Shown piece after piece: positions 14,962-18,487 of a stretch of DNA of 18,487 nucleotides. The position numbers were made by a program, and so were the translations under genes. Under the pieces are notes generated by a model that was not told the origin of the DNA, did not search any database, and saw nothing but the letters and a program-made list of their open reading frames with translations. The stretch comes from RI-92 sp040235555 (GTDB taxonomy: Bacteria; Pseudomonadota; Gammaproteobacteria; UBA6429; Thiohalophilaceae), in the NCBI GenBank assembly GCA_040235555.1, contig JBECKZ010000275.1:1-18487 (forward strand). Reading direction: 5' to 3'. The number at the start of each line of letters is the position of its first letter. Positions within the stretch are counted from its first letter, which is position 1.

Positions 14962-15741
14962 ATGGAAAAATACGTGCTCAAACAACTTTTTCGCCTTGTC
15001 AGTATCACGCTTATCTCCCTGTTGTTGCATGCCTGTGCCAGCACGACCAACCCGGAAGATCCCACCTCAGGGATGGATGCCAAGCAAATCTATCAACACG
15101 CCAGCGATCAACTGAAAGATGGCGACTACGAAACAGCCATTAAATATTACGAACGGCTGGAGGCACGCTTTCCTTATGGCAAGTACGCAGAGCGCGCCCA
15201 AATGGAAATTGCCTATGCCTACTACAAGGATAACGAGCAGGAATCCGCAATCCTCGCCGCTGATCGGTTTATCAAACTACACCCGAATCACCCCAATGTG
15301 GACTACATGTATTACATGCGGGGCCTGGCCAGTTACGATTTAACCAAATCGTTTCTCGATAACCTGTTTAATGTTGACCCAACCGAACGCGATCCCAAAT
15401 CTGCCCGCCGTGCCTTTCAGTATTTCGCCGAACTGGTCAAGAAATTTCCCCGAAGCCGCTATGCCAAGGACGCTGTCAAGCGCATGATGGTAATCCGTAA
15501 CAGTCTAGCCAAATACGAAGTCCACGTTGCCAATTATTATCTGACCCGCGGTGCTTACCTGGCTGCCGCCAACCGTAGCAAATACGTTGTAGAAAATTAT
15601 CAACGCACACCTGCCGTGGCCGATGCCCTCGCCATCATGGTCCAGGCCTATAACAAACTGGGAATGAAAGAACTGGCGGCCGACGCAAAGCGCGTGCTGG
15701 AACTCAATTACCCAAATCACCCGGCATTAAAAAATCAATAG
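14962..15741 (+). CDS. bamD: BamD, outer-membrane assembly lipoprotein
   Basis: Essential lipoprotein of the BAM complex that inserts beta-barrel proteins into the outer membrane. The 259 residues begin with a lipoprotein signal peptide ending in LLLHAC, with Cys25 as the lipidation site. The mature part is a chain of TPR helical repeats. Examples are YQHASDQLKDGDYETAIKYY, then AYYKDNEQESAILAADRFI with HPNHPNVDYMYYMRG, and the BamD-typical ARRAFQYFAELVKKFPRSRY and YYLTRGAYLAAANR. ATG 14962 lacks a clear ribosome site; GTG at codon 5 is an alternative that would still keep the signal peptide. Divergent from rluD, it forms a single-gene unit convergent with glnB. Confidence 0.97.
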   Translation: MEKYVLKQLFRLVSITLISLLLHACASTTNPEDPTSGMDAKQIYQHASDQLKDGDYETAIKYYERLEARFPYGKYAERAQMEIAYAYYKDNEQESAILAADRFIKLHPNHPNVDYMYYMRGLASYDLTKSFLDNLFNVDPTERDPKSARRAFQYFAELVKKFPRSRYAKDAVKRMMVIRNSLAKYEVHVANYYLTRGAYLAAANRSKYVVENYQRTPAVADALAIMVQAYNKLGMKELAADAKRVLELNYPNHPALKNQ

Positions 15742-15774
15742 GGGTAATTGCAGGATAATGTGAGGCAATCACCC
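15742..15774. terminator. Weak terminator-like hairpin between bamD and glnB
   Basis: Directly after the bamD stop, GGGT-A-ATTGC (15742-15751) pairs with GCAAT-C-ACCC (15765-15774) with one mismatch and a 13-base loop. Only TT then CCC follows, so the T-run is poor. Its placement in the 37-base gap between convergent genes supports a termination role. Confidence 0.4.
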
Positions 15775-15778
15775 TTCC

Positions 15779-16117
15779 CTAGATTGCCCCGTCTCCTTCT
15801 TCACCAGTCCGGATCCGCACGACCCGATCGATATCACTGACAAAGATTTTGCCATCCCCGATCTTGCCTGTACGCGCAGCATTCGTGATTGCTTCAATGC
15901 AGCTGTCCAGTTGCTCGTCCCGAATCACGATCGTAATCATGACTTTGGGTAGAAAATCGATGACGTATTCAGCACCGCGATACAATTCGGTATGCCCCTT
16001 TTGGCGGCCGAAGCCCTTCACTTCGGTTGCCGTCATACCGGTAATGCCAATATCTGACAGTGCTTCGCGAACGTCATCCAGTTTGAAAGGTTTGATGACG
16101 GCTTCAATCTTTTTCAT
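15779..16117 (-). CDS. glnB: Nitrogen regulatory PII protein (GlnB type)
   Basis: A 112-residue trimeric signal protein that reads 2-oxoglutarate, ATP/ADP and, through uridylylation, glutamine. I chose ATG 16117 because AAGGA lies about 7 bases upstream and the product then opens MKKIEAVIKPFKLDDVREAL like E. coli GlnB. The frame is open back to 16186, but the extra 23 residues are not family-like. The T-loop carries Y51 (ELYRGAEYVID), the uridylylation site. KGFGRQKGHTE and the tail GKIGDGKIFV and RIRTGEE are canonical. The residues after the first strand favour GlnB over GlnK, and no amtB lies adjacent. It is downstream of nadE by 150 bases, which fits known PII control of NAD synthetase. 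Confidence 0.95.
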   Translation of the reverse strand: MKKIEAVIKPFKLDDVREALSDIGITGMTATEVKGFGRQKGHTELYRGAEYVIDFLPKVMITIVIRDEQLDSCIEAITNAARTGKIGDGKIFVSDIDRVVRIRTGEEGDGAI

Positions 16118-16209
16118 TGCGTTTTCCTTTTCTGGTTGTGGCTGTACAGGAATGCAGGTCGCTATAAGATATCCGGTTAGACACAATAACTCTAGCCCAA
16201 TTTGACCGA

Positions 16210-16238
16210 CGTATGATTCAACTCACCAAGTTCATACG
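16210..16238. repeat. Inverted repeat between nadE and glnB
   Basis: CGTATGA (16210-16216) and TCATACG (16232-16238) form a 7-bp perfect stem. Three further pairs (ACT with AGT) are possible after a 4-base bulge, around a CACCA loop. No T-run follows on either strand. It lies 30-58 bases downstream of the nadE stop and about 95 bases upstream of the glnB start. It could be an operator, a weak terminator or an mRNA-stabilising hairpin. Confidence 0.4.
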
Positions 16239-16267
16239 GCTTCACAGTCATCATCGCGTTCATTACG

Positions 16268-17908
16268 CTATTTCTGGCGGTGTCGATGATAACCGGAGGT
16301 TAACGGATAACGCCGATCACGCCCGAAAGCTCGCGGCGTGATGCGCACACCAGGCGGTGCCTGCCGGCGTTTATGTTCCGCACCATCCACCATCCGAATA
16401 ACCCGGCGCACTGTCGCTTCGTCAAAACCCGCAGCAATGATGTCTTCCGGACTCTGATCCTGTTCCACATAACGTGCAAGTATCGGATCCAGCACAGCAT
16501 AATCGGGCAGACTATCGCTGTCTTTCTGGTCCAGTGCCAGTTCGGCGGATGGTGGTCGATCAATCACACGTTGTGGAATGATTTCGTGTTCACGGTTACG
16601 CCAGCGCGCCAGGCGGTAGACCAGGGTCTTGGCCACATCTTTGAGCACATCAAAGCCGCCTGCCATGTCGCCATACAAGGTGGCATATCCCACGGCCATT
16701 TCACTCTTGTTGCCGGTGGTCATGGCTATTTTGCGTTTTTTGTTGGCAATTGCCATCAGGATCAGGCCGCGACAACGTGCCTGAATATTTTCTTCCGTAG
16801 TATCCACCGGCAGCCCGGCAAACTCATCCTTGAGCATATCGAGGAATGTCATGAAGGCCGGTTCAATGGAAATCAGGTGATGCTCTACGCCCAGAGTCTG
16901 ACATTGTTGTCTGGCATCCTCGATGCTCATTGTCGAGGTATAACGTGATGGCATCAGCACGCCTTCCACCCCCTCAGCTCCAATGGCATCCACTACGATT
17001 GCCAGGGTCAGAGCAGAATCGATACCACCAGACAAGCCAATCACCACACCGTTGAAGTTATTCTTACGCACGTAATCTCGCACACCGGTGACCAGGGCCT
17101 GATACGCGCTCTCCTCTTCCGATAGCACCGGGGCGCAGGCCTGTGGTGGGACTGTGATTGTGCTGTCATCAACCTGAAGCTCCACCGCATACACATTTTC
17201 TTCAAAGGCCGGTGCCTGAAACACACACTCGGCGTTGGCATTCATCACGAACGAAGCACCATCGAACACCAGCTCATCCTGACCACCAATTTGATTGACA
17301 TAGGCAATGGGGATCTTGTGTTGCTGGATGTGTCGGCGCACCACCTGGTGGCGCTCAGCATCCTTGCGCAAATGATAGGGTGAGGCATTGATGTTAAGGA
17401 TCATGCGCGCACCCGCTGCTACGCTGCGTTGCACCGGCGCATCAACCCAGATGTCTTCGCATATAGTAATACCCATGGGTACACCGGCGATATCAATCAC
17501 ACAGGGGACGTCACCGGCCACAAAGTAGCGCTTCTCATCAAAAACGCTGTAATTAGGCAGGGCCTGTTTATGGTACCGCGCAATGATTTGTTGTTGATAC
17601 AGCACCAGCGCCGCGTTGTAGACACCATCGCCATCATGCAGGGGGATGCCCATGACCACGTAAAAATCACCAACCTGTTGCTGGATATCCTGTAATGTGC
17701 GCTGACAGCGCAGATACATGTCAGGGCGTAACAGCAAATCTTCCGGTGGATATCCCACCAGTGCCAGTTCAGGGAACAACAGGATGTCTGCTTGATGTTG
17801 TCGCGCCTGAGCACACACCTCCATGATCTTTTGCGCATTCCCATCGATATCCCCGACCAGGAAATTCGATTGCGCCAACAGCAGTCGCAGTGTCTTCACG
17901 TGTGTCAC
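16268..17908 (-). CDS. nadE: Glutamine-dependent NAD+ synthetase
   Basis: Final step of NAD synthesis: amidates nicotinic-acid adenine dinucleotide using ammonia tunnelled from glutamine. The 546 residues have two domains. The N-terminal nitrilase-like glutaminase (about 1-265) has triad E47 (FPELALVGYPP), K114 (RYHKQALPNY) and C150 (GITICEDIW). The C-terminal synthetase has the ATP-pyrophosphatase loop SGGIDS (293-298) and the TTGNKSEMAVGY motif. The start is GTG at 17908, one base after the sucD stop, with GTG 17899 as an alternative; neither has a strong ribosome site, so coupling to sucD is likely. A glnB gene follows. PII proteins are reported to relieve NAD inhibition of glutamine-dependent NadE in other proteobacteria. 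Confidence 0.97.
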   Translation of the reverse strand: MTHVKTLRLLLAQSNFLVGDIDGNAQKIMEVCAQARQHQADILLFPELALVGYPPEDLLLRPDMYLRCQRTLQDIQQQVGDFYVVMGIPLHDGDGVYNAALVLYQQQIIARYHKQALPNYSVFDEKRYFVAGDVPCVIDIAGVPMGITICEDIWVDAPVQRSVAAGARMILNINASPYHLRKDAERHQVVRRHIQQHKIPIAYVNQIGGQDELVFDGASFVMNANAECVFQAPAFEENVYAVELQVDDSTITVPPQACAPVLSEEESAYQALVTGVRDYVRKNNFNGVVIGLSGGIDSALTLAIVVDAIGAEGVEGVLMPSRYTSTMSIEDARQQCQTLGVEHHLISIEPAFMTFLDMLKDEFAGLPVDTTEENIQARCRGLILMAIANKKRKIAMTTGNKSEMAVGYATLYGDMAGGFDVLKDVAKTLVYRLARWRNREHEIIPQRVIDRPPSAELALDQKDSDSLPDYAVLDPILARYVEQDQSPEDIIAAGFDEATVRRVIRMVDGAEHKRRQAPPGVRITPRAFGRDRRYPLTSGYHRHRQK

Positions 17909-17909
17909 A

Positions 17910-18487
17910 TCACTTGGTGGTCATGGTCTGTAACATGGTACTGCCCAGTTGAGCCGGTGAGTTACACACCCTCACACCGGCCTCACGCAAGGCCTGTATC
18001 TTGCCGGTCGCCGTCCCTTTGCCACCGGTGATAATTGCGCCGGCATGCCCCATACGCTTACCCGATGGCGCGGTAACACCGGCGATGTAGGCGACTACCG
18101 GTTTGCTAACATGTGCCTGGATATATTCCGCGGCGTGTTCTTCAGCAGCACCACCGATCTCGCCCACCATGATGATCCCTTCGGTTTGCGGATCGTTCTG
18201 GAACATGTCCAGGCAATCAATAAAATCCAGTCCGTGAATGGGATCGCCACCGATACCGATACAGGTGCTCTGCCCCAAACCGTTCTGGCTGGTTTGATAT
18301 ACCGCCTCATATGTCAGCGTACCGGAACGCGAGACGATTCCAATCTTGCCCGGTGCGTGGATTGCCCCTGGCATAATCCCGATCTTGCATTGCCCTGGAG
18401 TAATCACGCCCGGACAGTTCGGTCCAATCAATTTAGCACGGGTACCTGCCAGGGCAGCCTTGACCTTTAACATGTCCAGTACCGGGA
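17910..18487 (-). CDS. sucD: Succinate-CoA ligase (ADP-forming) alpha subunit, 5' end cut by window
   Basis: Alpha subunit of the TCA-cycle enzyme that makes ATP (or GTP) from succinyl-CoA. About 191 residues are present and the frame runs off the right edge, so roughly the first 100 residues (the CoA-binding Rossmann domain) are missing. Visible motifs are LIGPNCPGVITPGQCKIGIMPG, SRSGTLTYEAVYQ, GIGGDPIHGLDF and MVGEIGG. The active-site histidine that becomes phosphorylated is in RMGHAGAII. The C-terminus (TMLQTMTTK) is complete. sucC would normally lie upstream, outside the window. The nadE start follows the stop by one base. Confidence 0.97.
   Translation of the reverse strand, partial: PVLDMLKVKAALAGTRAKLIGPNCPGVITPGQCKIGIMPGAIHAPGKIGIVSRSGTLTYEAVYQTSQNGLGQSTCIGIGGDPIHGLDFIDCLDMFQNDPQTEGIIMVGEIGGAAEEHAAEYIQAHVSKPVVAYIAGVTAPSGKRMGHAGAIITGGKGTATGKIQALREAGVRVCNSPAQLGSTMLQTMTTK

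Noticed and set aside
1..18487. Mobile element, prophage or genomic island
   Set aside because: No transposase, integrase, tRNA, attachment repeats or shift in codon style was seen. The gene content is core gammaproteobacterial apart from soxB and the CULT gene.

Overview
The window reads as ordinary chromosomal DNA of a sulfur-oxidising gammaproteobacterium. This rests on a full-length thiosulfohydrolase (soxB), together with gammaproteobacterial-type EttA, HemH, ClpB, RluD, BamD, GlnB, glutamine-dependent NadE and SucD. I see no insertion sequence, prophage, CRISPR array, tRNA or rRNA. Gene density is high and no gene-free stretch exceeds 300 bases.

Layout, left to right. (1) The 3' end of ettA (+) ends at a perfect hairpin terminator shared with a convergent exported DUF2914 protein (-). 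(2) Upstream of that protein on the minus strand are a small CULT-domain protein (the thalidomide-binding domain of cereblon) and a D-2-hydroxyacid dehydrogenase, 21 bases apart. (3) Divergent from them is hemH (+), which converges on soxB (-) across a second perfect hairpin terminator. (4) The periplasmic methionine sulfoxide reductase pair msrP-msrQ (-) is divergent from an unrecognised two-helix membrane protein with a C-terminal SHOCT-like motif (+). (5) A long minus-strand block follows: rluD-pgeF (overlapping), a ZIP metal transporter, a GcvR-like double-ACT protein, def and clpB. clpB has a convincing heat-shock (sigma-32) promoter. (6) bamD (+) diverges from rluD and converges on glnB. 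(7) The right end is a minus-strand run sucD (cut by the window edge)-nadE-glnB.

Functional themes. SoxB releases sulfate in periplasmic thiosulfate oxidation. MsrPQ repairs oxidised periplasmic proteins using electrons from the quinone pool. ClpB, Def, RluD and EttA serve protein and ribosome quality or assembly. PgeF acts in peptidoglycan quality control and BamD in outer-membrane assembly. sucD, nadE and glnB link central carbon, NAD and nitrogen status.

The most interesting item is the cereblon-like CULT protein at 1249-1662. It keeps both zinc-binding Cys pairs and all three tryptophans of the imide-binding cage, and it sits directly behind a 2-hydroxyacid dehydrogenase. The natural role of such bacterial proteins is, as far as I know, unsettled.
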